A DNA stretch of 64,000 nucleotides from Arthrobacter sp. C9C5 (GTDB taxonomy: Bacteria > Actinomycetota > Actinomycetes > Actinomycetales > Micrococcaceae). The translations under genes and the position numbers were made by a program. Shown in pieces: positions 9,153 through 19,623 of the stretch (the first letter of the stretch is position 1; every line of letters starts with the position of its first letter). The stretch spans positions 88,933-152,932 of the forward strand of contig NZ_JABFMX010000011.1 of NCBI RefSeq assembly GCF_013359735.1. Direction: 5' to 3'. Below the pieces are notes generated by a model that had not been told where the DNA came from, made no database searches, and saw only the letters and a program-made list of their open reading frames with translations.

Positions 9153-10982
9153 GTGAGAGAAGCTAGCACCGGACTGCTCGTCGAGCTGGATCCGGAAAGC
9201 AATGTAACGGACCTGCTGCTGGAGCAGCACGCCAAGGATCCGGTACATGCGCTCTATGCCCGCAAGGGCCCCGCCGGCTGGACCGACATTCCGGCGCAGC
9301 AATTCCTGGACCAGGTCAAGGCCCTGGCCAAGGGGCTGATCGCCGGCGGACTCACTCCGGGCGAGACGGTCGCCGTCATGTCCGCCACCCGGTACGAATG
9401 GACCGTGGTGGACTTCGCCATCTGGTTCGCCGGCGGCGTCACCGTCCCCATCTACGAGACCTCCTCCGCCAGCCAGGTTGAGTGGATCCTGCACGACTCC
9501 GGCGCCCGCCGCGTCTTCGTCGAGGACCAGGCGAAGGCCACGCTGGTGCAGGGCGTCCTGGACGGCTCGGGGCTGCTGGCGGGCCGGGTGCTCGGCGTCG
9601 TCCGGATGGACTACGACGGCGCAGCGCCGAACCTTGCCAGCCTGGCTGCCGCCGGCACAGGCGTCAGCGACGCCGAGCTGGAGCGGCAGCGCTCGGCGGC
9701 CGGCCTCGCCGATGTGGCCTCCCTGGTTTACACCTCCGGCACCACGGGCCGGCCCAAGGGCTGCGAAATCACGCACGGCAACTTCGCCCTCGTCGCGAAG
9801 AACATCGTCCTGTTCCTGCCGGAGATCCTGCTGCAGCCCCACCCCCGGACGCTGATGTTCCTCCCGCTGGCCCACGTCCTGGCCCGCGCCGTGCAGGTGA
9901 TCTGCCTCAGTGCCGGGACCACGCTGGGCCACACCTCCAACGCCAAGGAACTGCTGGAGGACCTCGGCGCGTTCCAGCCGACCTTCCTGCTCGTCGTGCC
10001 CCGGATCTTTGAGAAGGTCTATGCCGGCGCCGCGCACAAAGCGGCGCTGGCCGGCAAGGGCCGCCTCTTCGAGGCCGCCGCCGCCGTCGCCGTCGACTAC
10101 TCAAAGGCGCTCGACGCCGCCGCCCGCGGCGAGGGCGCCGGTCCCGGCTGGCTCCTGCGCGCCAAGCACGGCGTCTTCGACCGGGTGTTGTACCCGAAAC
10201 TGCGGCAGGCGTTCGGCGGCCGCCTGGGCTACACCGTCTCCGGGGCCAGCCCGCTCAGCGCCCACGACGCGCACTTCTTCCGCGGCGCCGGCGTACCGGT
10301 GCTCGAAGGCTACGGCCTGACCGAAACGACGGCGCCGTGCACGGCCAACACCCCGACCCGCACCAAAGTGGGGACCGTGGGCATCCCGGTGCCCGGCACC
10401 ACCATCAGGATCGCCGACGACGGCGAGATCCTGGTCAAGGGCATCGGCGTCTTCAAGGGCTACCACGCCAACGAGGCGGCCAACGCCGAAGCGTTCGTCG
10501 ACGGGTTTTTCCGCACCGGCGACCTCGGCTCCCTCGACGCCGACGGCTTCCTAACCATCACGGGGCGGAAGAAGGACCTGCTGGTCACCGCGGGCGGAAA
10601 GAACGTGGCACCCGGCCCGCTGGAGGAGAAGATCCGCGAGCACCAGCTGGTGGCGCAGGCGGTGGTGGTCGGTGACGGGCGGCCGTTTGTGTCAGCCCTG
10701 GTCAACCTGGACCCGGAGGGCCTCGAGAACTGGTGTGCCGCGCAGCGCATTCCCGTCATGGGCGCCACGGAGGCGGCGGCCAACGAGCAGGTCCGGGCCG
10801 CCATCCAGGCCGCCGTCGACGATGCCAACGCCTTGGTGTCCAAGGCGGAGTCGATCCGCACCTTCGTGGTGCTGGACGCCGATTTCACGGTCGAGTCCGG
10901 GCATCTAACGCCGTCCCTGAAGCTCAAGCGGTCCGCCGTCGTTCGTGATTTCCAGGACCACATCAACCGGATCTACGGCTAG
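9153..10982 (+). CDS. Long-chain fatty-acid--CoA ligase (AMP-forming)
   Basis: A 609-residue adenylate-forming enzyme of the FadD15 type that activates long-chain fatty acids to acyl-CoA through an acyl-adenylate. The AMP-binding P-loop is LVYTSGTTGRPKGCEITHGN. The A5 motif is YGLTETTAPCTANTP, the A7-A8 region is FFRTGDLGSLDADGFLTITG followed by RKKDLLVTAGGKNVAP, and the C-terminal catalytic lysine region is LTPSLKLKRSAV. It starts with GTG 62 bases after the mannosyltransferase gene and is closed by a strong hairpin terminator 33 bases after the stop. Confidence 0.93.
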   Translation: MREASTGLLVELDPESNVTDLLLEQHAKDPVHALYARKGPAGWTDIPAQQFLDQVKALAKGLIAGGLTPGETVAVMSATRYEWTVVDFAIWFAGGVTVPIYETSSASQVEWILHDSGARRVFVEDQAKATLVQGVLDGSGLLAGRVLGVVRMDYDGAAPNLASLAAAGTGVSDAELERQRSAAGLADVASLVYTSGTTGRPKGCEITHGNFALVAKNIVLFLPEILLQPHPRTLMFLPLAHVLARAVQVICLSAGTTLGHTSNAKELLEDLGAFQPTFLLVVPRIFEKVYAGAAHKAALAGKGRLFEAAAAVAVDYSKALDAAARGEGAGPGWLLRAKHGVFDRVLYPKLRQAFGGRLGYTVSGASPLSAHDAHFFRGAGVPVLEGYGLTETTAPCTANTPTRTKVGTVGIPVPGTTIRIADDGEILVKGIGVFKGYHANEAANAEAFVDGFFRTGDLGSLDADGFLTITGRKKDLLVTAGGKNVAPGPLEEKIREHQLVAQAVVVGDGRPFVSALVNLDPEGLENWCAAQRIPVMGATEAAANEQVRAAIQAAVDDANALVSKAESIRTFVVLDADFTVESGHLTPSLKLKRSAVVRDFQDHINRIYG

Positions 10983-11015
10983 GGACGCGGCGCCCCGGCG
11001 CGGCGCGGCGCACGC

Positions 11016-11050
11016 AAAAGCGGCCGGCACTCTCGTGCCGGCCGCTTTTT
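11016..11050. terminator. Bidirectional intrinsic terminator
   Basis: Perfect 15-base arms (11016-11030 and 11035-11049; AAAAGCGGCCGGCAC) around a TCTC loop. A run of T follows on both strands (CTTTTTG on plus, CTTTTGC on minus). It lies between the convergent acyl-CoA ligase and TIGR01906 genes and can serve both. Confidence 0.9.
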
Positions 11051-11070
11051 GTGTCTCCAGGTTTCCGGGC

Positions 11071-12444
11071 TTAGGAGGCGCCCTCGCGGCGCCCGGCTGC
11101 TCCCTCATTGCTGCCGGCGTCGGTTCCGGTGTCTGCGTCGCGGCCGGCCGGGCCCTCGACGGCGCCGTTCCGGCTGCGCTTGAAGCGGCGGCCCTTGAGC
11201 TCGGCCGGATCCGCGGCGCCGTCCCCGGCGTCCTCCGCGGCTGAGGCATTCCGGACCCGGGGTGGCAGTCCGCGGCGTTTGCGGGTCGGCCAGGTGAGGA
11301 TCAGCGTGAGCAGGGCCGCCAGCAGGACGAGGGCGCCGATCACAATCCCGGCGTCAACCCAGAACTGGCCCGGGAACAGCCGGATCAGGGTGTCCTGCAG
11401 GGAGAAGGTCCAGGTGCCGTTGGCGAAGAAGATGCGGTGGAACTCGGTGAAGAACTGCTCCCAGCCCAGCACCGCGAGCACGCCCAGGCCGACGATGATC
11501 ACGAGCGTGACAATGGAACCGGCGAACAGGCCACGGCGGACTCCCCCGGTGCTGCGCCGGCGCAGGTACAGAATGGCAACCAGGCTGAGCACCACCAGCA
11601 GGGCACCGGCTCCGAAGGCGGAGAGGATGACGAGCTTGACGTCGGCCATGTGGCTAACTTCGCCGTCCTTGAAAAGCGGCTCCCCGGCGCGGTTCACGAG
11701 CTCGCCGAGGTAGCGCGGGCCGGACCAGTTGCTCAGGTAGTCGACAGCGTAGGAGCCGTAGGTCATCCGGTCGTCGGTGTTGAAGCCGTAGCCGTCCCCC
11801 GGGAAGCCCGGGCGGTTGTACTCCACCCAGAGGAACAGCGGGCTGGTCACGGCGCGGACGGCCAGGACCAGGAGGATGACCGGGTAGCAGACCGCGAGCA
11901 GGACCTGCATCACCCGGGGGGCGACCGGCTTGGCGTTGGCGGCATGTTCGCGCTCGGCGTTGCGGCGTTCCACCTCTTCGCGCGGCGGCCGGACCTGCAG
12001 GGCCGAGGTGGGCAGCGACTCGTTGACCTCTTCCGTGCCGGCCGTGCCGGCAGCGGCTGTGCCGGCAGCGGTTGCGCCGGTCCCGGCCGCGCCGGCGGGC
12101 GTGGCTGCGCTGGCCGCGGCGTCGTCGGCTGCCTTCCGTTCGGCGCGCCGACCCTGGCGTTCACCGACGGCCGGGGCTCCGGCCCGATCCACCGGACCCG
12201 GCGCCGCCGCGGTGCGCTCGGCGTCCGGCGCCGCGGCGGTCCGCTCAGCGTCCGACACCTGGCCGGTCCGCTCAGCGTCCGGAGTCGCCTCGTTGCGCTC
12301 AGTCTCGGGAGCTCCGGAGGCTGCATCGGACCGCTTGCCCGCGCCGGCCGGCTTCATCCACTCGAAGGCAGGCTCGCCGGCGTCATCGGCAGAATCCAGG
12401 TCCGGATCCTGTCGATTCGGAGGGGTGGGACTTTTTTCGGTCAC
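11071..12444 (-). CDS. TIGR01906 family integral membrane protein
   Basis: A 457-residue protein. Residues 175-400 carry four hydrophobic segments and the extracytoplasmic motif of TIGR01906 proteins (DRMTYGSYAVDYLSNWSG and EVSHMADVKLVIL). Function of the family is unknown. The first 170 residues are hydrophilic, Ala/Thr/Glu-rich and contain three 9-residue repeats with the core DAERT (residues 56-78), then an Ala-Gly-Thr-rich run. The C-terminal tail after residue 400 is charged and disordered-looking. It is divergently placed relative to nothing obvious upstream; SpoIIM lies 124 bases upstream on the same strand and may be cotranscribed. Confidence 0.85.
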   Translation of the reverse strand: MTEKSPTPPNRQDPDLDSADDAGEPAFEWMKPAGAGKRSDAASGAPETERNEATPDAERTGQVSDAERTAAAPDAERTAAAPGPVDRAGAPAVGERQGRRAERKAADDAAASAATPAGAAGTGATAAGTAAAGTAGTEEVNESLPTSALQVRPPREEVERRNAEREHAANAKPVAPRVMQVLLAVCYPVILLVLAVRAVTSPLFLWVEYNRPGFPGDGYGFNTDDRMTYGSYAVDYLSNWSGPRYLGELVNRAGEPLFKDGEVSHMADVKLVILSAFGAGALLVVLSLVAILYLRRRSTGGVRRGLFAGSIVTLVIIVGLGVLAVLGWEQFFTEFHRIFFANGTWTFSLQDTLIRLFPGQFWVDAGIVIGALVLLAALLTLILTWPTRKRRGLPPRVRNASAAEDAGDGAADPAELKGRRFKRSRNGAVEGPAGRDADTGTDAGSNEGAAGRREGAS

Positions 12445-12568
12445 TGCAGCTTCGCTTCCGTAGGTTTCCGCGCCGCCGGGCCTTGGGCCGGCAACGCCAC
12501 ATATCTGACACCGAGCCTACCGTCAGGGCCTCAGCCCCGGCGAGGTGCCACCCCGTGACCGGGCGGAT

Positions 12569-13561
12569 TCAGGCGGAAATTTCGGCGTAACCGGCGTCCC
12601 GGCTGCCGAGGTCACCGGTGGCGCCGGAACGGTGCGCCCGCCCGCCAAACACCAGCACGTACGCCCAGTACGCGGCCAGGACGGCGGCGCCGATGGTGAT
12701 CTTGGCCCACACCGGAAGATCGCTTGGCGTCACATAACCTTCAACCACGCCCGACACCAGCAGCACCAGAACCAGGCCGAGGGCCACCGTGATGAGCGAT
12801 CGGCCCTCGGCTGCGAGCGCCTGCGCGCGGCGGCGCGGCCCCGGCGCCACCACTGCCCAGAAGATCCGCAGCCCTGCCGCGCAGGCCACGAAGACTGCCG
12901 TCAGTTCCATCAGCCCGTGCGGGAGGATGTAGCTGAAGAACACGTCGAGCTTCCCTGCGTCGGCGAAGACCCCGGCGGCGACGCCGACACCCTGGGCATT
13001 GCCGATCAGGATCATCGGGACCCAGAACCCGGTGATGCCCAGCGCCACGGCCTGAGCGGCGATCCAGGCGTTGTTGGTCCAGACCAGGCCGGCGAAGGAC
13101 GCGGCGGGATTCTCGGAGTAGTAGTTGATGAAGTCCTGCTCCACGTAGCGGCGGACCTCGGCATCCGAGCCCAGGGCGCGCAGGGCCTCCGGGGAGTTGC
13201 CGATCCAGAGGGCATAGGCCGCGGCGATCAGGCAGAACGCGAGCCCGCACCAGGCGGTCAGCCAGCGGACCCGGTAGAGGGCGGCGGGCAGCGCGACGAC
13301 GAAGAACTGGGCGAGGTCCTCCATGAAGTTGGATCTCGCGCCGGTGAAGCGGGTGCGGGCCTGCGCGAGGGTGGCGGACAGCGCGGCGGAGAGCCCGCTC
13401 TCGGGCGCCACGGACCGCAGCAGCGAAAGGTCGGCCGATGCGCCCTGGTAGAGCCGCAGCAGCTCGTCGGCGTCGGTCCCGCTGAGCCTGCGCTGGTGCG
13501 CCAGCGCGTGCAGCCGCGCCCATTTGTCCCCGTTCACCAGGGAGAACGCCTCGATGTCCAC
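12569..13561 (-). CDS. Stage II sporulation protein M family membrane protein
   Basis: A 330-residue SpoIIM-like protein. An N-terminal cytoplasmic helical part (residues 1-95) is followed by about six membrane segments. One of these lies near FVVALPAALYRVRWLTAWCG, and the conserved IGNAQG and YILPHGLMELTAVFVA segments come later. In spore formers SpoIIM acts in the engulfment machinery; in non-sporulating actinobacteria it typically lies beside RDD, DUF58 and MoxR genes and its function is unknown. Here it is divergent from an RDD gene with 62 bases between starts, so the two probably share a regulatory interval. The start is GTG. Confidence 0.9.
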   Translation of the reverse strand: MDIEAFSLVNGDKWARLHALAHQRRLSGTDADELLRLYQGASADLSLLRSVAPESGLSAALSATLAQARTRFTGARSNFMEDLAQFFVVALPAALYRVRWLTAWCGLAFCLIAAAYALWIGNSPEALRALGSDAEVRRYVEQDFINYYSENPAASFAGLVWTNNAWIAAQAVALGITGFWVPMILIGNAQGVGVAAGVFADAGKLDVFFSYILPHGLMELTAVFVACAAGLRIFWAVVAPGPRRRAQALAAEGRSLITVALGLVLVLLVSGVVEGYVTPSDLPVWAKITIGAAVLAAYWAYVLVFGGRAHRSGATGDLGSRDAGYAEISA

Positions 13562-13623
13562 GGCACCACCCTAGCGCCAGGTGGTTAGACTGTGCCTGAT
13601 TGGCAGACGAGTGGGGGTCCGGG

Positions 13624-14430
13624 TTGAGTTCGATCATCACAGGCGAGGGCGTCGTCCTTGAGCTGCGGCCGGCGTCGTTCGCCGCCCGGGCGCTGGGGCT
13701 GCTGCTGGACGTCCTGGCACACACCGCAGTTCTCTGGGGCCTGCTGGTGGTAGTCGGCGCCGCCGCCCCCGAGCTGGACCGCGCCGCCATGGGCGCCCTG
13801 GTCACCGTCGTCGTCGTCTTCTGCTTCGTGGTGCTGCCCGTCACGGTGGAAACCCTCAGCCGCGGCCTGTCGCTGGGGAAGCTGGCCACCGGCCTGCGGA
13901 TCGTGCGTGACGACGGCGGCGCGATCCGTTTCCGGCATGCCCTGATCCGGGGGCTGATAGGTTTCCTCGAGATTTACGCGACGCTGGGCGGCCTGGCGAT
14001 CGCCGTCGCGCTTTTCAACGGCAAGTCCAAGCGCCTCGGTGACCTGGTGGCGGGCACCTATGCGCTGCGGCGGCGGGTGCAGGCCGAGGCGCCCGTCCTG
14101 CACAGTGTGCCGTTCCTGCTGCAGCCGTGGGTGTCGCTCGCGGACATTGGCCGGATTCCGGACGCCGCGGCCCGCCGAGCCTCGCTCTTCATCCGCCAGG
14201 CCCACCGCATGTCCCCCGGCTCCAGGGTGGCGATGGCGCAGTCGCTGGCCACCGAGCTTGCGGCGCACGTCGCTCCCCCGCCGCCGGCCGGAACCGGGCC
14301 GGAGGAATACCTGGCCGCGGTGCTGGGCGAACGGAGCCGCCGCGAACTGGACCGCCTGCGGCTCACCCGGGAACGCAACGCGCGCCTCGGCGCACGGCTT
14401 GGTCGGCTGCCGCACCAGCGGGGCCGCTGA
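13624..14430 (+). CDS. RDD family membrane protein
   Basis: An RDD-domain protein of about 268 residues. The domain covers residues 10-155, with the Arg-Asp signature region RALGLLLDVLAH and the later SLGKLATGLRIVRDDGG, plus three membrane segments. After it comes a cytoplasmic C-terminal part of about 110 residues with no recognised domain. I prefer the TTG at 13624, giving a protein starting SSIITGEGV, because GTGGGGG lies just upstream; a TTG at 13600 is also in frame. It sits head to head with the SpoIIM gene, a pairing common in actinobacteria. The function is not known; RDD proteins have been proposed to act in transport. Confidence 0.88.
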   Translation: MSSIITGEGVVLELRPASFAARALGLLLDVLAHTAVLWGLLVVVGAAAPELDRAAMGALVTVVVVFCFVVLPVTVETLSRGLSLGKLATGLRIVRDDGGAIRFRHALIRGLIGFLEIYATLGGLAIAVALFNGKSKRLGDLVAGTYALRRRVQAEAPVLHSVPFLLQPWVSLADIGRIPDAAARRASLFIRQAHRMSPGSRVAMAQSLATELAAHVAPPPPAGTGPEEYLAAVLGERSRRELDRLRLTRERNARLGARLGRLPHQRGR

Positions 14431-14474
14431 CCGTCCTGCGGCCGCGGAGGCTCAGGCCCTGCCGGTCGCGGGGC

Positions 14475-15722
14475 TCAGCGTTTGCCGTACTGGGCCCAGG
14501 GGATGTTCCAGTCGCCGAAGCCTTCCAGCGGCTCCACCGGCGCCGCCCCCGTGTTCAGGGTCTGCACCACGTCGCCGGTCTTCATGTTGGTGAAGAACCA
14601 CTCGGCGTCCGCCGGGAGCAGTCCGACGCAGCCGTGCGAGACGTTGAACCGGCCCACCGCACCCCACGCGGACTCCAGCGCCTGGTGGACGTAGACGCCC
14701 GACGACGTCAGCCGGTTGGCGTACTCGACCGTCAGCGGCGGATAGTAGCCTTTGTCGCCGGGCTTGAGGCCGATGCTGCCGGCGTTGAATTTGGAGCGGC
14801 GTTCCTGCTCCATGATGACGGCGTAGCCGGAGGGTGAGAGCCAGTCCTCGCCGCCCAGGGTGACCGGTGCGGTCTTGACCAGCCGGCCGTCGAAGTAGAC
14901 CTTCATCGTCTTCGTGATGTCGTCCACGACGGCGAGCCGCTGCGTTCCCACCTTGTAGGACACCGGGACGTTCGAGTTGCCGACCATGCCATTGCCGAAG
15001 TCAACGCCGAACAGTTTCAGGTCCACGGTGATCCGGCTGTTGGCGGCCCAGAAGCTCTCCGGCCGGATCCGGACGCGCCGGTCCGAGTACCAGCGCCAGG
15101 CGACGGCCTGGCCGGAGGAGACGGTGACCTTCACGGCCTTCTCCATGGCCGCCTTGTTGATGACCGGCTCGCTGAACACGATCTCGATGGGCTGCCCGGC
15201 GCCGATGGTGCTGCCGCCCCGCGGATAGACCGCGGCATCGGCTTCGTTGGCCGCGCCGACGGTCGAGAAGCTTTGAACCTTTTTCGTCTCCCGGCCGGCC
15301 AGATCCACGATCGTGAAGCTGTACCGGTACCGGGTGTCGAACTCCAGGGGGTCCCCGGCGGTCCAGGTGGAGCCGTCCGCACTGATGGTGCCGGGGACCG
15401 GCGCGCCGCCGGATTCGGACTGCAGCACCACGTCTTTGACCACCCCGTTGACGGCTTTGACCGAGGGCAGGACGGCCGGATTGACCTCCCGGGCACCGTC
15501 GAGCGGCGTTACTCCGAGTTCAACGGCCTTCACGACAGGCGCAACCAGGCCCGAGACGTTGCGCATCGGCGACGCCGATTCCGAGGGCAGGTCGCTGTCC
15601 GCCCAGACCGGGCCGGTGGCGACGCCGATCCCGCCGGCACCGATGGCGAGGCAGATCCCGGCCACGGCCAGCATCTTGCCGGTACGTCTACCGCTCTTCC
15701 CTTGCCTTAACGTCTTGTCCAT
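14475..15722 (-). CDS. L,D-transpeptidase with Ig-like domains (copy 1)
   Basis: A 415-residue secreted or lipid-anchored-type cell-wall enzyme. Residues 1-41 form a signal segment (MLAVAGICLAIGAGGIGVA preceded by Arg/Lys). Two bacterial Ig-like domains follow, and the YkuD catalytic domain covers about residues 270-395. The active site is VSHGCVGLLPADA with an upstream VHQALES histidine, the pattern H-X14-17-[ST]HGC. Such enzymes make 3-3 peptidoglycan cross-links between meso-DAP-type or equivalent stem peptides, or attach proteins. It lies 52 bases downstream of a paralog in the same orientation; both end in a WNIPWAQY or WNIPWAKY motif. Confidence 0.93.
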   Translation of the reverse strand: MDKTLRQGKSGRRTGKMLAVAGICLAIGAGGIGVATGPVWADSDLPSESASPMRNVSGLVAPVVKAVELGVTPLDGAREVNPAVLPSVKAVNGVVKDVVLQSESGGAPVPGTISADGSTWTAGDPLEFDTRYRYSFTIVDLAGRETKKVQSFSTVGAANEADAAVYPRGGSTIGAGQPIEIVFSEPVINKAAMEKAVKVTVSSGQAVAWRWYSDRRVRIRPESFWAANSRITVDLKLFGVDFGNGMVGNSNVPVSYKVGTQRLAVVDDITKTMKVYFDGRLVKTAPVTLGGEDWLSPSGYAVIMEQERRSKFNAGSIGLKPGDKGYYPPLTVEYANRLTSSGVYVHQALESAWGAVGRFNVSHGCVGLLPADAEWFFTNMKTGDVVQTLNTGAAPVEPLEGFGDWNIPWAQYGKR

Positions 15723-15774
15723 CCCGCATCCCCCAACTGCATTTCCCCCATTGCAAGTCCCCCGGCGCCCCGGC

Positions 15775-17001
15775 TCAGTTCGCGTACTTCGCCCAGGGGA
15801 TGTTCCAGTCCCCGAAGCCGTCGTCGTACGCCGCGTAGTCGCCGTCGGTGTTGACCACCTGGACCACGTCTCCGGTCGTCATGTTGTCGAAGACCCACTT
15901 GGCACCGGCCGGTCCCAGGCCGACGCAGCCGTGCGAGAGGTTCACCTTGCCGATGTAGGGCATCGCGGAGGCCGTGGCCTGGTGGATGAACTCGCCGCTG
16001 GGGGTCAGTCGTGTGGCGTAATTGACGTCGAGCTGCCCGTAGTAGGCCGGGTCGCCCGGTTTGAGGCCGATGGTGCGGGCGTCCATGTGCTCCACCCGGT
16101 ATTTCTCCATCAGCACCAGGTAGCCGCGCGCCGACGGGAACCGGGTGTCCCCCATGGTCGCGGGCCACCGCCCGACTTGCCGGTCGTTGATCGAGGCGGT
16201 GAAGGTGTGCGCCCTGGCATCCGCCACGGCGACCTTCTTGTCGCCAATGTGGACCGTGACCGACTTATTGAAGTTGCCGACCTGGCCCCTGCCCAGGTTG
16301 ACGCCAAAGAGCTTGATGTCCATGGTGATGGTGCTGTTGGCCGCCCAGAAATTCTGCGGCCGGTACCGGACCATGGTGTTGCTGAACCAGTGGAAGTCCC
16401 CGACCTGGCCCGAGGTGGAGCTGATCTTGATTGCCTTCTCGACGGCGGCGCGGTTCAATACCGGCTCGCTGAAGGTGAGCTGGAGCGGCTGCGCGACGCC
16501 CACCTTCATGCCGTCCAGCGGATAGATGGCCGCATCCGCCTCGTTGGCGGTGGTCACCGTGGTGAAGCTGCGGGTGTTCTCGGTCGATCGTCCCGCGCCG
16601 TCAACCACGGAGTAGCTGTAGCTGTAGCGGGTGTTGAATTCCAGCGGCCCGGAGGAGGCCCAGCTGGAACCGTCGGCGCTGAGCGTCCCCTCCACGGACT
16701 GGCCCGTCTCGCTTGTCAGGGCCGCCCGCTCAATCCGGCCGTTGCCCACTTTCAGGGTGACCGGCGCGGCCGGGTTGACCTGCACGGCAGCGTCGGCGGG
16801 AGCGGCGGCGAGCTGGAGCGGCGGCACCACCGGGAAGGCCAGGCCTTGGGTCGATCGCTCCGGCGATCCTGCTTCGGAGGCAAAGGAGGCATGTGCCAGG
16901 GGTCCGGCCGCGGCAAAGACTCCGCCGCCGGCTGCCAAGGCGCACACGGCTGCCAGCACGGCGGCTTTCCGGCCGGTGCTCCAGCTTTTCGGGGCGATCA
17001 C
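15775..17001 (-). CDS. L,D-transpeptidase with Ig-like domains (copy 2)
   Basis: A 408-residue paralog of the gene just downstream, with the same order: signal segment (AVLAAVCALAAGGGVFAAAG), two Ig-like domains and the YkuD domain with NLSHGCVGLGPAGAKW and the histidine of FIHQATASA. Overall identity looks moderate and spans the full length, indicating an old tandem duplication rather than a recent one. The GTG start has AAGGAC seven bases upstream. L,D-transpeptidases form 3-3 cross-links and confer tolerance to penicillins; the sequence does not show which role each copy plays. Confidence 0.93.
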   Translation of the reverse strand: MIAPKSWSTGRKAAVLAAVCALAAGGGVFAAAGPLAHASFASEAGSPERSTQGLAFPVVPPLQLAAAPADAAVQVNPAAPVTLKVGNGRIERAALTSETGQSVEGTLSADGSSWASSGPLEFNTRYSYSYSVVDGAGRSTENTRSFTTVTTANEADAAIYPLDGMKVGVAQPLQLTFSEPVLNRAAVEKAIKISSTSGQVGDFHWFSNTMVRYRPQNFWAANSTITMDIKLFGVNLGRGQVGNFNKSVTVHIGDKKVAVADARAHTFTASINDRQVGRWPATMGDTRFPSARGYLVLMEKYRVEHMDARTIGLKPGDPAYYGQLDVNYATRLTPSGEFIHQATASAMPYIGKVNLSHGCVGLGPAGAKWVFDNMTTGDVVQVVNTDGDYAAYDDGFGDWNIPWAKYAN

Positions 17002-17086
17002 AATACAGGTCCTTCCAGACGTTACCTTGAAAGCATAAACGAATTTCCGGTGCGGCCCGCCGTGGCCAGCGCCACGATACGGTCAC

Positions 17087-17122
17087 AAAAGGGGCCCCGG
17101 ACGGCAAGTCCGGGGCCCCTTT
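17087..17122 (-). terminator. Intrinsic terminator after ahcY
   Basis: Twelve-base perfect GC arms (GGGGCCCCGGAC on plus, its complement downstream) around a five-base loop. Read on the minus strand the hairpin ends in TTTT. It lies 18 bases past the ahcY stop and directly upstream of the second L,D-transpeptidase gene's promoter region. Confidence 0.88.
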
Positions 17123-17139
17123 GGCATGCAGTGTTGCGT

Positions 17140-18618
<1,479 letters not shown>

Positions 18619-18737
18619 GGGGATCCTTTGTGGTAGCCGGAATATAGCTGAAGGGACTGCAAGTGGTTCGGTGCCGGGGCGCCCGCCGATGGGTCGGCCG
18701 CGGTTATTCCGTCCGCCTCCCGCGCCGGAGGGCGGGA

Positions 18738-18986
18738 CTACTCTGCCGCGTGGCGGGGCGCGCCGTCGTGACGGCCGCCGTCGTGCTGATCGGAGGAGGC
18801 GGCGGTGGCAGCGGCCAGCAGCTCCGGCGGCAGCAGCAGCGGGATGCCGTCCTCGATCGTGTAGCGCAGCTTCTGCCCGTTCGAGCCGGGTGACGCGGCG
18901 ACGAGCTCTTCGCCCTCCTGCACCAGGGCTGAGCCGGTCACGGGGCAGCGCAGGACAGACAACAGTTCGGGACTGATCAGTGGCAT
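18738..18986 (-). CDS. Trm112-like family protein
   Basis: An 82-residue protein starting [20 protein letters not shown], the Trm112/YcaR-type fold, with the [10 protein letters not shown] motif near residue 45. Bacterial members are small stand-alone proteins; eukaryotic Trm112 activates methyltransferases. The usual second CxxC-like cysteine is not present, only the Cys of RCPVTG. The tail of about 25 residues is His/Asp/Ala-rich and non-conserved. A longer in-frame opening extends upstream but the ATG at 18986 gives the family start and has AGGGAGCC upstream. It sits between DUF3499 and ahcY, a placement I recall as common in actinobacteria. Confidence 0.88.
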   Translation of the reverse strand: MPLISPELLSVLRCPVTGSALVQEGEELVAASPGSNGQKLRYTIEDGIPLLLPPELLAAATAASSDQHDGGRHDGAPRHAAE

Positions 18987-19068
18987 GGTGAAGGCTCCCT
19001 GGGGGCGACGCCGCTGGCGCCGGTGGCGTACGGAAATTTCAGTTCCCAGCCTACCGCCAGTTCGCGGC

Positions 19069-19458
19069 TCAGGAGGGTTCGCGCAGGACGCGCAGATGCC
19101 CGCGGCGCGTACCGTCGGCGGCGGCCGGGGCTTCGAGAGCCGGATGCGCGGCACGCTGGCCCTGGGCGGGCTCCGCGGCTGCGGGCCGGGCGGCGGCCTC
19201 GCGGACCGCATGGGCCAGGGCCAGCAGGTCGTCGGGGCCGGGACCGGCCGGGGTGGCCGGCATCGCGAGCCTCAGGACTTCCCAGCCCCGCGGGACGGTC
19301 AGGGTACCGGCGTGCTGCTCGCAAAGGTCGTAGCAGTGCGGCTCGGCGTAGGTGGCCAGCGGGCCGAGGACTGCGGTGGAGTCGGCATACACGTACGTCA
19401 AAGTAGCCACCGCCGAATTCCGGCAGGCGGACCTTGAACACTGACGAATTGCACCCAC
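19069..19458 (-). CDS. DUF3499 domain-containing protein
   Basis: A 129-residue actinobacterial protein of unknown function. The N-terminal half is strongly typical of DUF3499: QCSRSACRNSAVATLTYVYA, then GPLATYAEPHCYDLCEQHA and PRGWEVLRL. Its paired cysteines (CSRSAC and CDLCEQH-like His/Cys) suggest a small zinc-binding module; this is inference. The second half is Ala/Pro-rich and poorly conserved. I chose the GTG at 19458 (VGAIRQC) because homologs begin there; the frame stays open further upstream. It diverges from the zincin-like gene. Confidence 0.85.
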   Translation of the reverse strand: MGAIRQCSRSACRNSAVATLTYVYADSTAVLGPLATYAEPHCYDLCEQHAGTLTVPRGWEVLRLAMPATPAGPGPDDLLALAHAVREAAARPAAAEPAQGQRAAHPALEAPAAADGTRRGHLRVLREPS

Positions 19459-19623
19459 GACATCACAGACTACTCCCCCACGTCCCCGCTCCCGCGCATT
19501 GAAACGCCCGTACGGCCCCGGGGCGGTGCGTCCAGGGCAGCCGGCGGTGTCCGGCGGCCTGCGACGGCGGGTCGCGACGGCCGCCATATCGCAGAAATCA
19601 GGCGCCGGGTTTAGAGTCAAGAT

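Noticed and set aside
18619..18737. An S-adenosylhomocysteine riboswitch upstream of ahcY
   Set aside because: I looked for the conserved pairing and loop elements and did not find them.
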